From Isochrysis galbana (Eukaryota; Haptophyta; Isochrysidales; Isochrysidaceae), in NCBI GenBank assembly GCA_018136815.1, contig CM030932.1, positions 8,866,001 through 8,930,000 on the forward strand: DNA of 64,000 bases, written 5' to 3'. Positions 42,201-54,400 of this stretch are shown piece by piece. A program made the translations under genes and the position numbers. Numbering within the stretch: position 1 is the stretch's first letter; the number at the start of each line of letters is the position of its first letter. Under the pieces are notes generated by a model. The model was not told the origin of the DNA. It made no database searches and worked only from the letters and a program-made list of their open reading frames with translations.

Positions 42201-44438
42201 GCTTGGAGGTAGGGATGGCGGAGGACGCGCTGGAGGGGGCGGAGCCGATGGTGAGGGCGGTGGCGCAGGAGGTGACGACGGCGGCAAATTGGGCGGAGAG
42301 CCCGGTGGGAGCTCCGGTGGGGCCAACGGTGGCGGAGCAAAGGGCGGTGTAAAGGGTGGAGGCGGCGTTGGCGGCGGTGGTGCCGGCGGCGGTGGCGTGG
42401 GTGGTGGCTTTGACGGCGGCGGGGGGGGGCTGGAGGTGGTGGAGTAGGAGGGTCGAAGATCGGTGACTTTGGGAAGGATGGCGGTGGAAGCGGTGGTGGT
42501 GGAAGCTCGGGCGGTGGCGGCGCTGGCGGTGGAAGCTGTGGCGGTGGCGGCGTGGGCGGCGGCGGCGTGGGCGGCGGCGTGGGCGGCGGAGGAGTGGGCG
42601 GCGGCGGCGCAGGTGGCGGTGGTGCGGGCGGCGGTGGTGTGGGCGGCGGCGGCGTGGGGGGTGGCGGTGCGGGCGGAGGCGTGGGCGGCGGCGGCGTGGG
42701 CGGCAGTGGTGCGGGCGGCGGCGGAGTGGGTGGCGGTGGTGCGGGCGGCGGTGGTGTGGGCGGCGGCGGCGTGGGTGGCGGCGGTGCGGGCGGAGGCGGT
42801 GCTGGCGGAGGCGGTGCGGGCGGAGGCGGTGCGGGCGGTGGCGGCGTGGGCGGCGGCGGTGCGGGTGGCGGCGGTGCGGGCGGAGGCGGTGCGGGCGGAG
42901 GCGGTGCGGGCGGCGGCGGAGTGGGCGGCGGCGGCGTGGGGGCGGTGGTGCGGGCGGAGGCGGTGCGCGGGGCGGCGGAGTGGGCGGAGGCGGCGTGGGT
43001 GGCGGTGGTGCCGGCGGCGGTGGCGCTGGTGGCGGCGGCGTAGGCGGCGGCGGAGTGGGCGGCGGCGGAGTGGGCGGCGGCGGTGCGGGCGGCGGTGGAA
43101 CCGGTGGCGGAGGTGCGGGTGGTGGCGGAGTCGGCGGCGGCGGCGTGCTTGGAGATAGGGATGGCGGAGGACGCGCTGGAGGGGGCGGAGGCGATGGTGA
43201 GGGCGGTCGCGCAGGAGGTGACGACGGCGGCAAATTGGGCGGAGAGCCCGGTGGGAGCTCCGGTGGGGCCAACGGTGGCGGAGCAAAGGGCGGTGTAACG
43301 GGTGGAGGCGGCGTTGGCGGCGGTGGTGCCGGCGGCGGTGGCGTGGGTGGTGGCTTTGACGGCGGCGGGGGGGGGCTGGAGGTGGTGGAGTAGGAGGGTC
43401 GAAGATCGGTGACTTTGGGAAGGATGGCGGTGGAAGCGGTGGTGGTGGAAGCTCGGGCGGTGGCGGCGCTGGCGGTGGAAGCTGTGGCGGTGGCGGCGTG
43501 GGCGGCGGCGGCGTGGGCGGCGGCGTGGGCGGCGGAGGAGTGGGCGGCGGCGGCGCAGGTGGCGGTGGTGCGGGCGGCGGTGGTGTGGGCGGCGGCGGCG
43601 TGGGGGGTGGCGGTGCGGGCGGAGGCGGTGCGGGCGGTGGCGGAGTGGGGGGCGGTGGCGGATTGGGCGGCGGCGTTGCAGGTGGCGGCGGTGTGGGCGG
43701 AGGCGGTGCGGGCGGCGGCGGTGCGGGCGGAGGCGGTGCGGGCGGCGGCGGTGCGGGCGGCGGCGGTGCGGGTGGCGGCGGTGTGGGCGGAGGCGGTGCG
43801 GGGGGCGGCGGAGTGGGCGGAGGCGGCATGGGTGGCGGTGGTGCCGGCGGCGGCGGCGCTGGTGGCGGCGGCGCAGGCGGCGGCGGTGCGGGCGGAGGCG
43901 GCGCGGGCGGCGGCGGTGCCGGCGGCGGCGGTGCCGGCGGCGGTGGCGTAGGCGGAGGCGGAGTGGGCGGCGGCGGTGCGGGCGGCGGTGGAACCGGTGG
44001 CGGTGGAACCGGTGGCAGAGGTGCGGGTGGTGGCGGAGTCGGCGGCGGCGGCGTGCTTGGAGGTAGGGATGGCGGAGGACGCGCTGGAGGGGGCGGAGCC
44101 GATGGTGAGGGCGGTGGCGCAGGAGGCGACGAAGGCGGCAAATTGGGCGGAGAGCCCGGTGGGAGCTCCGGTGGGGTCATTGGTGGCGGAGCAAAGGGCG
44201 GTGTAAAGGGTGTAGGCGGCATCAGCGGAAACGGTGCCGGCGGCGGTGGTGTGGTCAGGTGGAGAGGAGGTGTCGGAGTGGGTGACTCAAAGATCGTTGC
44301 CAGCGGGGACGGTCCCGGAGTAGGTGCTTGCGGTGCCAAGAGCGGAAGGTCATTCTGGGACAATCTTCTGGTCACTTCTACCGGCTTTGTTTTTTTCGAT
44401 GTGCCACGACCTGACATTTCTATGTTGGAGTAGTGCAT
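29284..44438 (-). CDS. Giant proline-rich repeat protein region (extracellular-matrix type), frame-broken
   Basis: On the minus strand 15 kb encode proline-rich sequence: [14 protein letters not shown] arrays and, on the C-terminal side, [10 protein letters not shown] arrays, punctuated by conserved spacers such as [52 protein letters not shown] and [20 protein letters not shown]. The N-terminal side begins [18 protein letters not shown] at 44438 without a signal peptide, so upstream exons are likely. The C-terminus ends [11 protein letters not shown] at 29284. Proline-rich arrays of this sort are typical of algal wall or matrix glycoproteins; secretion is inferred, not seen. One stop-free reading spans 43272-31135 (4045 codons) but passes through three different frames at 9-nt C-tracts and at a few other indels (near 42940). 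It is therefore either a real multi-frame gene, a pseudogene, or one affected by homopolymer errors. Confidence 0.55.
36274..44300. repeat. Nine tandem ~0.86-0.95-kb units, organised as ~1.77-kb dimers
   Basis: Junction markers lie at 36274, 37169, 38059, 38923, 39828, 40707, 41588, 42448 and 43394 (spacings 895, 890, 864, 905, 879, 881, 860 and 946 bp). Just left of each marker is a G-tract of 9 or 10 nt. Between 36274 and 41588 the lengths alternate 9, 10, 9, 10, 9, 10, 9, so the repeating element is really a dimer. The last two units have 9 and 9. One 10-nt tract is interrupted (GGGAGGGGGG at about 40679). Confidence 0.85.
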
Positions 44439-45670
44439 TGTGCGCTTGGTTTGTATATTTGAAGCTTGTCCGAGGTTCTCGATGGAGCTCTTCTGTTGTC
44501 CATTGCACGTTTGCAGGCACAGGAAGAGAACGAAAAGTGTAGCAACGGGTCGATGGAATGCTACCCTACACGTAAGGTCACGAACTGCCCTTCAGCTTCA
44601 CTGGCTGGTGTTGAGCGTTCTCGATCTTGCGCAAGCATGCGCAACTGCGCCATGTGAGATCAAGAGGGAACATTTCTGTGGGCGCGGGTGTTCGCGTGTT
44701 GGTGCATGCAACTTACTGTGTGTTCAGATCCGGCTTGTTGCGTCCCGTCATGGTCTCGCCTCTATTGTCGGCACCGGTGTGACGGGGAGAGTGCTGCGGT
44801 CCAGGCAGGAAGATCCTGTCTATTGGAGCTGGTGGTGTGTGGATCCCCAGGCTTCGAGCGCAATCCATCACGTTCGGATTGCGATAGGAAAGGATTCGCG
44901 TTCCTGGAATCCATATATGCGCAGCGAGAGACACGCGCGACTTTCTTTTCTCTACACACGGTCTTCACGCGCCAAAAAGTATGGTGTGATATGGAAGTTC
45001 TGTGTGCGAAAGGCAAGCGCCTCCCATCATATCAAGGGCCACGTGCGTGCCCTCTCGACCGCACGCGCCTCGGGAAACAAGGGGCGGGTGCGGATGGCGC
45101 GCATCCGGCCGGCGGGGACCGAGCCTGTGCGGAGAAGCGGCCCCCGGTCGACAACATTGGCGTCGGCGACTGTCGGCGGATGGACGACGCTGCGGATGCC
45201 GATCGAGCGAGGGATCCCACCGCGCGCGCGCTCGTCGCACCTTCCGATCGCGTTTTTCTTGTTGTGCGAGTATAACCTTAGTGCTGTGGTCCGTAGCTTC
45301 ATCGGCAACGGAGCCCCTAAGATCGCGATCCGTCGAATGTGGGACAGAATGAAGTTGACCCATGAGCCATCAAGTGTTCACATGCCCGTTTACAACAATA
45401 TTCTGGAGCTGTCGGGCACGCGACCTCCAAAAGTAAAGTTGAGCAATACCCCCGAATAGAACCATGAACAATGAACCATGAACCATCTCCATCTCATTTT
45501 ACATTTTACATTTTACATTCTTCTAACCACTGGCACCCTCTCGTTCTAATTACCATGGGTTACTTTTCCAGTACCAGATGGGAATGTTAACGTAAACAGT
45601 AGATCCTCCGCCCCTCCCTCACCCCTCACCTACTGCCTGGGACCCCCGACCCCCTCACCCCTCACATACA
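44439..45670. other. Upstream region of the proline-rich gene, uncertain coding
   Basis: The plus strand is open from 44440 to 45459; the first ATG, at 44482, would give a 325-aa product. A stretch YWSWWCVDPQASSAIHHVRI faintly resembles discoidin/fucolectin-like strands, but I see no full domain and other frames are open as well. The 5' exons of the minus-strand proline-rich gene may also lie here. From 45465 the sequence is AT-simple (TTTTACATTTTACATTTTAC). Confidence 0.25.
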
Positions 45671-45671
45671 C

Positions 45672-45905
45672 ATTGTGACGGATCCGAGGTTACCACTACC
45701 TCAGATGGGAACGGAGGGGACGGAAGGGAAGCGGCGAGAGGCGCGGCGGGAGTTGGGAGATGGCCAATGACGGGCTCACCCGCCTCCAGAGGGGGCAGGG
45801 AGGAGGGAGGCGGGCTTAGGAGAGGCAGGGCGTGGCGATGGGGCGGACATAGCGAGGACGAGAGCGGGGCGAGGGTGAGTGCGCGAGTGTGTCGTTGAGA
45901 GGTGT
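45672..45905 (-). pseudogene. Inverted copy of the gag-like Pro/Ser fragment
   Basis: The reverse complement of about 10105-10352. Here MSAPSPRPASPKPASLPP reads through without the 7-bp duplication found in the other copy. It is truncated after the GGATCCG near 45680 and merges into unrelated sequence. Confidence 0.7.
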
Positions 45906-46180
45906 GTTGTTATCGCCGGGAGCCCGCAGCGCGAGCCCCGGCGGCGGTGAGAGAGCGGCGCGGCGCGCCGCCATCGCGCTACGCCATGACAAGATGATTG
46001 AAAGATACCAAGGGGGGAATGCCACACAAGGCACGCTAACACTAACGGTATAGAACCACAAACAACAAACAAACCACCAATGACACATTGGACATGGTGT
46101 AAGACACCCTGTGATACCCCCTCCTAAGCGGAGTACGGATGAGATCCGAATGACGCTTACACAAATTGAACACAAACAAA
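45906..46180. other. Intergenic, no gene recognised
   Basis: Nothing recognised between the gag-like copy and the tRNA-like array. Confidence 0.4.
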
Positions 46181-46184
46181 TGTA

Positions 46185-46455
46185 AAATGTGAATGGAAAA
46201 GCAAGTTGCAACTCGGCCAACAAAAAGGGCCAACCTTTCCAAAACAAAGGAACGACCCCTCCCAGCAGGGGAGAAGAGAGAAAGAAGAGACTGCGGCGCA
46301 GCCGAGCCGGTCAGATGGACCGACCCTCCCAGCCGGGGAGGAGAGAGAAGAGATGACCGTGCAGCCAAGTGGTAAGAGGGACCGCGAACCCTCCAGCGAG
46401 GGAGCAGCCGAGTGGTCAAAGCGATAGACCCTCCCAGTGGGGGAGGAGAGAGAAT
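46185..46455. repeat. Tandem tRNA-like half-units with hairpins (SINE-like)
   Basis: Three to four degenerate units of about 55-65 bp. Each pairs an A-box-like GCAGCCGAGTGGTCAAAGCG element (variants GCAGCCAAGTGGTAAGAGG and GCAGCCGAGCCGGTCAGATG) with a stem-loop of the type GACCCTCCCAGTGGGGGAGG, followed by a GAGAGA spacer. The element resembles the 5' half of a Ser/Leu tRNA. No acceptor stem or B-box completes a tRNA. Confidence 0.45.
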
Positions 46456-46585
46456 TAAAATTAAAATTAAAATTAAAATGTTATATCCTAGCCAACCCCA
46501 CTAGCTAATTGGACACAACTTTTCAGCCCCGGACTCCCGCCATGCCTGGCGAGCCAGGTGTCCGAGTGGTACCGGGGGGGGGGGC
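46456..46585. repeat. AATTAA microsatellite and family A, copy 3 (truncated)
   Basis: An AATTAA-type run leads into GTTATATCCTAGCCAACCCC and about 100 bp of family A, then diverges. Confidence 0.8.
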
Positions 46586-46808
46586 TGCCATGGGTGGTGT
46601 GGCCGGGGCCACGGGCCGTGTGGCGCGACCGGAGTCGCACGCACCTGCTCGGCCTCGGTGGGCGGACGCGGCCGCTTCGATAGCGGCTGCTCCATGGTCG
46701 CTGGTGGGGCGCCCTCGGCGGGGGGCCCGAAGGAGAGGGGAGTCGCGGCGGCGCGCTCCATCGCGTCTAAGTATAAACTTAGTTTGAGCGGGCTTAGATA
46801 GTAGATAG
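46586..46808. other. Intergenic, no gene recognised
   Basis: GC-rich spacer between repeat A and the foldback element. Confidence 0.4.
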
Positions 46809-48420
<1,612 letters not shown>

Positions 48421-48700
48421 AGATATGGATATGGTCCGTTGGCACGATCCCCCCCCCTCGCGGTATCATCCAATACCGCGCGGGGAGCCTCCCGCCGGCG
48501 TTGCGAGGGACGTTGCGGCTTTTCAGCTTTTGGCCCCCCTTCCCCCCCCCTCCCCCGCCCGCTCCCTCCCCCCCGCTCTCTCCCCCTCTCCCCCTCCCCC
48601 CTCTCTCTCTCCGAGGGGAGCCAGGGCCCGCAAGCGGGCGCGGCAGAGCGAGCGGCTGGTGGCATAGCGCGCTGGCGCAGCCGAGGCCTCGCGCACCGCC
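48421..48700. promoter_or_regulatory. Pyrimidine-rich tract upstream of the dynein gene
   Basis: 48528-48612 is almost pure C/T on the plus strand and ends about 90 bp before the ATG at 48701. It matches the arrangement upstream of GCN2 and, as GA, of ABCE1. A promoter or 5'UTR role is inferred. Confidence 0.4.
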
Positions 48701-50658
48701 ATGTCCACGCCCGCGCACAAATGGATGATCAAGATTGCCTCGCAGGTGGCTCAAGAGAGAGCGGGCAGCGAAGATTGGGTGGATGGGGGGTTTGGGAAGG
48801 CGGGTTGGGGTGGGGTGGGAAGCGGCTGTGAGATGGGCAGAAATTGAGAACGAGCGAGCACTGGGGGCGGTGAAACAAGCAGGGGCACATGCACAGCGCG
48901 CGGCGCGGCTGATGCGAGGGGCACGCGCTCCCTCTTGGTAGTGCGCTCCGTGTTGCCAATCTTGTGCTGCCCGCGGCATGGGCGGCAAGTGGCACATCTC
49001 CTGCATCACTGTGCGCATATTGATCCTCACAGGGACTGGGTGTCTCCGGCAGCTTGGTCGATGCGGCGATGAATAAGGAGAGCGAGATGGTGAACAACTT
49101 TCTTGGAGGGGGTTCACCGGCCCAGCTCCTCATCTATTCGCAGGTGGGTGTGGCAAGAGGTGGCCCGCTCTCTTTAAGCAGCACAAACCTGTGGCAGCGG
49201 CAGGGTTCAAATTGCCCAGTTTATAGCTAATTGTGTTTATCCCCGCTTGCTGTGCAGGGCAATTCCGTGTTCCTCACGCTCGGCAGCAGCGAAGGCCTTA
49301 CAGGCAAGTGTACTTACTTCGTCCGCGTTGTTGAGGGCAAGGTGTGGCACTGGCCCGTTGCCCGCCCGAAATGTCGTGGACAGGAAAAGTGGAAGCAGAT
49401 CATCGAGGCAAAGCTTCTCTTTGTCTTCCGCTGCTCTGCTCCGGTGCCATTGCACTTTCAGCGCGGACTTGTGCCTTCACTCTGGCTCACTTCTGCTCAC
49501 AGGTCAACCCGGCCAACGTGGAGAACGAGATCAATTTTGGCACCCTCGAGGGGTCGTCTCTGGTTGTGCTCTCTCGCATTCTCTCAGAGGTATGCGTGCT
49601 GCGCACAATTGTATAGGCTCGCAGCACGTCTGCTGGGCACCGAGCGCCGAGAGTGAAGCCACACGCTGATCACCGTTGCTCCCCTTCGTAGGTGTTCCGG
49701 CCGGCTGTGGAGTCCAACATGTTCGGCTTTGTCAAGAAGATGAAGCCGGGCGAAGTCGAGGAGCTCCAGGCCAGCAGCACGCGCTGCGTCGAGGTTCTAG
49801 ATAAGGCGATCGATTCTCTTGCCAACGGGCTGGAGCTCGACACGGTCGATCGGCTCGTCGCAAATAACCCGACTGCGATCAGTGAGGCGGCAGCGGATAA
49901 CTCAATCACTTCCGAGTACGAGCGGGCGGTCACTGAGTGGTGCAACAAGACGGAGGCGCTCCTCGCCGAGAAGGAGGATAGTACCACGTCGGAGGACGGT
50001 GGGCCTCGCACTGAGCTCGACTACTGGCGCCTGCGCATGGGCAAGCTCAACTCTGTCATCCAGCAGTTGAATGGTGATCATTGCCGTGTTGTGCTCTCTG
50101 TGCTGCACGTGAGCAAGTCGCGAGTGCTGAAGAGGTGGAAGGCCAACGACAATGCAATCACCGATGCAGCAAACGAGGCCAAGGACAACGTTAAATATTT
50201 GCACACCCTCGACAAGTACATCGACCCGCTCTACTCGGGCAAGCCATCGGACATTGTCGAGTCACTGCCTGGCCTTCTCAACAACATCAAGATGATGAAC
50301 ACCATTGCCCGCTATTACAATACCGCTCAGCGTATGACAACTCTTTTCCGCAAGGTGACGGAGCAGATGATCGCCAACTGCCGCGCCTACGTCGAGATTG
50401 GCGGTTCGCTCTGGGAGCAGGAGGTCCCCGATCTGATCGCCCGGCTGCGAGTGTGCATCGACTGCAATCGCCAATACCAAGAGCAATACCGTGCCGTACG
50501 CGATGCGCTCGCTGAGAACCCCAAGGGCAAGCAGTTCGACTTCAACGAGAATGTAATCTTTGGAAAGTTTGACCTGTTCTGCCGCCGCGTGGAGAAGCTC
50601 ATCGACATGTTCTCGACGGTTGAGCAATTCACCACACTCTCGAACAACGACCTTGAAG
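48701..50658 (+). CDS. Axonemal outer-arm dynein heavy chain, gamma/DNAH5-DNAH8 type, N-terminal part
   Basis: Exons: 48701-48745, 49033-49143, 49258-49341, 49503-49589 and 49692 into the gap at 50659; all four introns are GT-AG and phase 0. About 431 aa of a protein normally above 4000 aa. The tail N1 domain is recognisable: LLIYSQ|GNSVFLTLGS, TYFVRVVEGK, NFGTLEGSSLVVLSRILSEV, then the strongly conserved RWKANDNAITDAANEAKDNV, SLPGLLNNIKMMNTIARYYN, RMTTLFRKVTEQMI and FDFNENVIFGKFDLFCRRVE. These blocks are closest in my memory to gamma/DNAH5/DNAH8 outer-arm chains. The protein is the motor of ciliary outer arms, so the organism is flagellated. Start: ATG at 48701 with an in-frame TAG at 48665. 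Exon 1 is the least certain part. The motor domain lies beyond the gap or outside the window. Confidence 0.88.
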
Positions 50659-50758
50659 NNNNNNNNNNNNNNNNNNNNNNNNNNNNNNNNNNNNNNNNNN
50701 NNNNNNNNNNNNNNNNNNNNNNNNNNNNNNNNNNNNNNNNNNNNNNNNNNNNNNNNNN
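50659..50758. other. Assembly gap, 100 N
   Basis: A placeholder gap inside the dynein gene. Sequence to its right does not continue the dynein frame. Confidence 0.99.
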
Positions 50759-51137
50759 CCTCGGTAGTCTCTGATTCGCGCGGCCGCTTACCACTGGAGG
50801 TCTCGTGAGTGGCCTTCTCGGACGCGGCGGCTCCCTCAAGCAGGGTCGGTGCCGAATGGGTGGCGCTCAGTGAGTTGTGAGAGTCCGACGTGGCGTGTGG
50901 TGCGTCGGGTTCCGCGCACTTTGATTCCTTCTCGGCGTCCGCCCTGTTGTCGGTGTCGATCACGACGTTGAGAGTGGCATTGAACTGGCTACGGACACAG
51001 CGCAAGACGCAGAGACCTTTGAGCTCAACGAGCGCCGGCGACTTGAGCAGCTGGCCCAGGGTGGAGTCGAGCCTGGCGGCGATGGCACGTTCGTCTTCAG
51101 GTGGGTGCTCCGCTGCGGTCAGAGATGACGGATCCAC
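50759..51137 (-). CDS. Hypothetical protein fragment running into the gap
   Basis: The minus strand is open from upstream of 51137 (a GTG, not an ATG) into the N gap. It encodes VDPSSLTAAEHPPEDERAIA, then LKSPALVELKGLCVLRCVRS and a Ser/Glu-rich tail ending KRPRESETTE. Composition is protein-like but no family was recognised. If it is real, a gene on the opposite strand directly abuts the broken dynein gene, which hints at a misjoin or rearrangement at the gap. Confidence 0.3.
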
Positions 51138-51454
51138 CGCGGTTGGAGAATTCGTTCGGCTCGCCCCCGCAGGGCGATGTGGGCAGCGATCCTCTGCTCA
51201 TCACAGGCGGCGCGCGTATCAAGCCCAGGGGAGAAGGGCCATGATTGGCACAAGTCGTAGGTACAGATGACGGAGTAGGATCGGAAGGAGGCGTACAGGG
51301 GACCAATAGGTCAGGATGGGCAGGAGGCCTCACCGACGGCCAAGCTGATGCAGGCGCACCCAGCTCGGTGGTCGACTCGCAATAGAAAGGCGCGATGCGC
51401 ATCCATGCGCGGTCTTGCATACTGATGGCACAATTCAGTGATTCCAACATATGC
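51138..51454. other. Intergenic / remnant before the hAT insertion
   Basis: The minus strand is open but encodes Pro/Ser-rich sequence of no recognised family. The right end is the left target-duplication copy of the hAT element. Confidence 0.35.
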
Positions 51455-51462
51455 AGCTGCTT

Positions 51463-54400
51463 TAGGGCCAGGTAAATACTTTTACAAATTTTTTTGCAAG
51501 TTTGGGTGGCTGGTCGAGCTCGTCGGAAATTTGGGCCCTTTCTACAAGTGGGCTGCAAGTTTGGGGGCGCGGCGCCCTCTCTCAAACAGTATAACCCCTT
51601 ATCTAAGACTAAAACCCCAAAATCACCTCTCTACGCGGTATAATACCCGTATGGTCACGTTCCCAGGCAACTTTTTGAAAAAAAAAAAATGACGGTCATA
51701 CGTTTACATACATAAACAGGACGTTTTTATCACACAAACTGGGGTCGTCATGAGACCCGCGACAAAATAGCCCGCGGCGGACGCGCCATGGCGGGCCGAG
51801 GTGAGCCATGCCCGCCGCCCCTTCTCCCTGCTGGCCTGCGCTCGTGTATGAGCCCATGGCGCGCATCTCATCGCCCGCCTCTCCCTCGTCACAGGCAAGC
51901 GCCACTGCACGCGCCAGCGCCAACGCGGGTCGCTCGCGGAGGCGGAGGCGGAGGGTGATGGTCTCCTCCCCCAGGATGAGGATGGCGTTCGCCCTCCGCC
52001 TTGCAGCGACGCGAGGGCGCGGTCGAGGGCAAGGAGGCCAGGGGAGACGATAGCGACGAGGCAAGCGAGGCAGACGAGCACCTCAACTTCCCTGCGCGCC
52101 GCGCCAACCAGATCGTGGAGTCCGATGAGGAGAGCGACGGGGACATGGGCGTCCACGCTATCGACATGACCGAGGAGGCGGCAATGAGCACAGGCGCATT
52201 GATGGCCCACAAGGACCTGGGCGATTGCAAGATCACGCACACCGGCACGGGCACAATGTACGCGAACACCCACCACGTGCAGATCGAGTATTTCTCCATG
52301 GAGCAGCAAAAGATGGTGGCGCGCTGGGTGCAACGTGCAGAGCTGCAAACGAGAACATCAACATCGAGGGAAAGCGCCGCGTCGAGCGCCTCCAACTTAC
52401 CTTCCACTTCCACCCTTTCGAGCACTGCGATGAGGGAAAGGTGCGCGCCATCGACATCATCCTCCGGCGAGCCTGCGCATGCCCCGCCTGCGTTGGCGCC
52501 TCACGAACGAGACCGCAGGATGAAGCAGCTGCCCCCAGTCGGGGTACGCGGCGTTCGACGAGGCTACGCGCGGAAGACGCCGGAGCCAAAGCAAATCACC
52601 CCCATGGACCGCATCAAGGAGAATCCCGACGAGCCGTTCATCGTGTCCGGCTCAAAGATCTTTTGTCGGGCGTGTAAGGAGGAGGTCTCCTTGGTCTATT
52701 CCATCATGAGAGGTCACATCGCGTCGAACAAACACAAGGCGAACAAAGTTGCGTACGAGAAGGCGCAGGAGGCAAAAGAAGGGACCAAGTCTTTCATGGA
52801 AGAGTACTACAAGAAGCATCCCGACGAGATCGGCAGCAGCGTGGATCTAGAGACCGTCGCCTACCGATGGGAGGTTGTTGAGGTTTGCCTAGAGAGTGGT
52901 ATCCCACTGGATAGGGTGAAAGGGCGTCTGCGGAAGCTTTTCGAGAAAGGTGGGAGGTCGCTGACGGATACCTCGAATCTGAAGACATACATTCCTAAGA
53001 TTGAGACCAAAGAGCTCGAGCGCCTTCAAGAGGAGATCCGTGGGCAGTATCTGACGATCACCTTCGATGGCACCACGCGCCTGGGTGAAGCTATGAGTAT
53101 TTGTGGTCGATTTGTGGACGCAGACTTTGGCGGCATCAGCACCCGCCTGCTCGGCTTGAATACAGTGGAGAAACACATGGATGGGGCAGGACTTTTTCGT
53201 CACATCTCGAGCACAATGCGCAAGATCAACCTCGATCCGGATTGTGTCGTCGGGTTGGTACGGGATAGTTGTGCCACAAATGGTTCAGCATGTCAAAGGC
53301 TCTTGGACTTGTGTCCTAACGCGGTTGATACGCTGTGTGCCTCACACACCTTACAACACACAGGGGAGCACATGGAGCTCTCAGTACTTGAAGAATTTCT
53401 CACACCATGGCTTACGCTGATCTCACACACACACGGCGCCCGCAGTCTATGGTTTGAGATGATGAAGGTGACCATGAAGGGTTACTCCAAAATCCGTTGG
53501 TGGTCCCGCTGGGAGGTAATGAAGCAGCTTGCGGTGCATTTCGGCGATTTGGAAAGATTTGTCCGCAAGCTGGAAGAATGTGGGATTGGGGATGCAACCA
53601 CTAAAGCGATGGCGCGAGTGATGCAGACACAAAAGTGGCAGCTTCAATTGGAGCTGGCCCTCGCCATGGACCTGGAGATTTTATGCACAACCACCTACAG
53701 GCTTGAGGGTGACGGTCTCGAGATCTTGCTCGTGTACGAGGCGCTTCAGGGTATTCGTGAACGTGGGCAGGCCATGGGTGAGAAGGCATCTGACTTGCCT
53801 AATGTTGCAAGCTTGCTTCGAGCGCGTGCGAAACTTGATGTCGGGACTAAGACGTGTGAGTATTATGAGAGTCCCTACAACGCATGGTTCAAAGGTGTGA
53901 TCTCGAAGGTGCCGGACGCGCGGCAACGGGGCGGATGGGTCATCAAGTATGCTGATGGCCAAACCCTTGATGTGACTGAGGAAGAGGAGATTCGACGGGC
54001 AATTGATGCGACGGCTTTGCCTGAATGGTCGTCGCTCGTGGAGCAAGTGAAAGGAGCATTCAATTATCTTGAAAATCGTCTGACAGATGAGTGCGCCTCT
54101 CCGTATCATTGTAAGGAGCAGCATCGCCGAACCGGGCTCCTGCGAGCGTTTAATCCAGCCTTTGCCTATGGCAAGGTGGATGATCTTTGGGTCCATCAGC
54201 TCGCAGAGATTCCTTCCTTTCATCATTTGCCTTCTATCACGCAAGGGTTGCTGAATGAGCTTCCCGCATACTTGGCTGCATGTCGCGGAACCAAGATTGA
54301 TCACTCCGAGGTGCCAACGTTCACGCAGCAGGTGCTTAGTTGGTGGGCATCCAATCATACAAAGTTCCCTACTTGGGCGTTGGCGGCGAGGGTTACATTC

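Noticed and set aside
31151-44433. Long glycine-rich plus-strand frames ([14 protein letters not shown])
   Set aside because: They are the complement of the proline-rich repeats and stop at each 9-nt tract. The minus strand has much longer openness and conserved spacer peptides, so the plus frames are taken as shadows.
44440-45459. 339-codon plus-strand frame as a confident gene
   Set aside because: It begins at a GTG, no domain is convincing, two other frames are also open over most of the stretch, and the upstream exons of the minus-strand proline-rich gene may lie here.
46400-46440. Possible Ser/Leu tRNA gene
   Set aside because: Only the D-arm-like part is present; there is no acceptor stem, no anticodon loop of the right size and no B-box. 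Treated as a tRNA-like repeat instead.
53681-54358. 225-codon minus-strand frame
   Set aside because: It is antisense to the hAT transposase, which has clear family motifs on plus.
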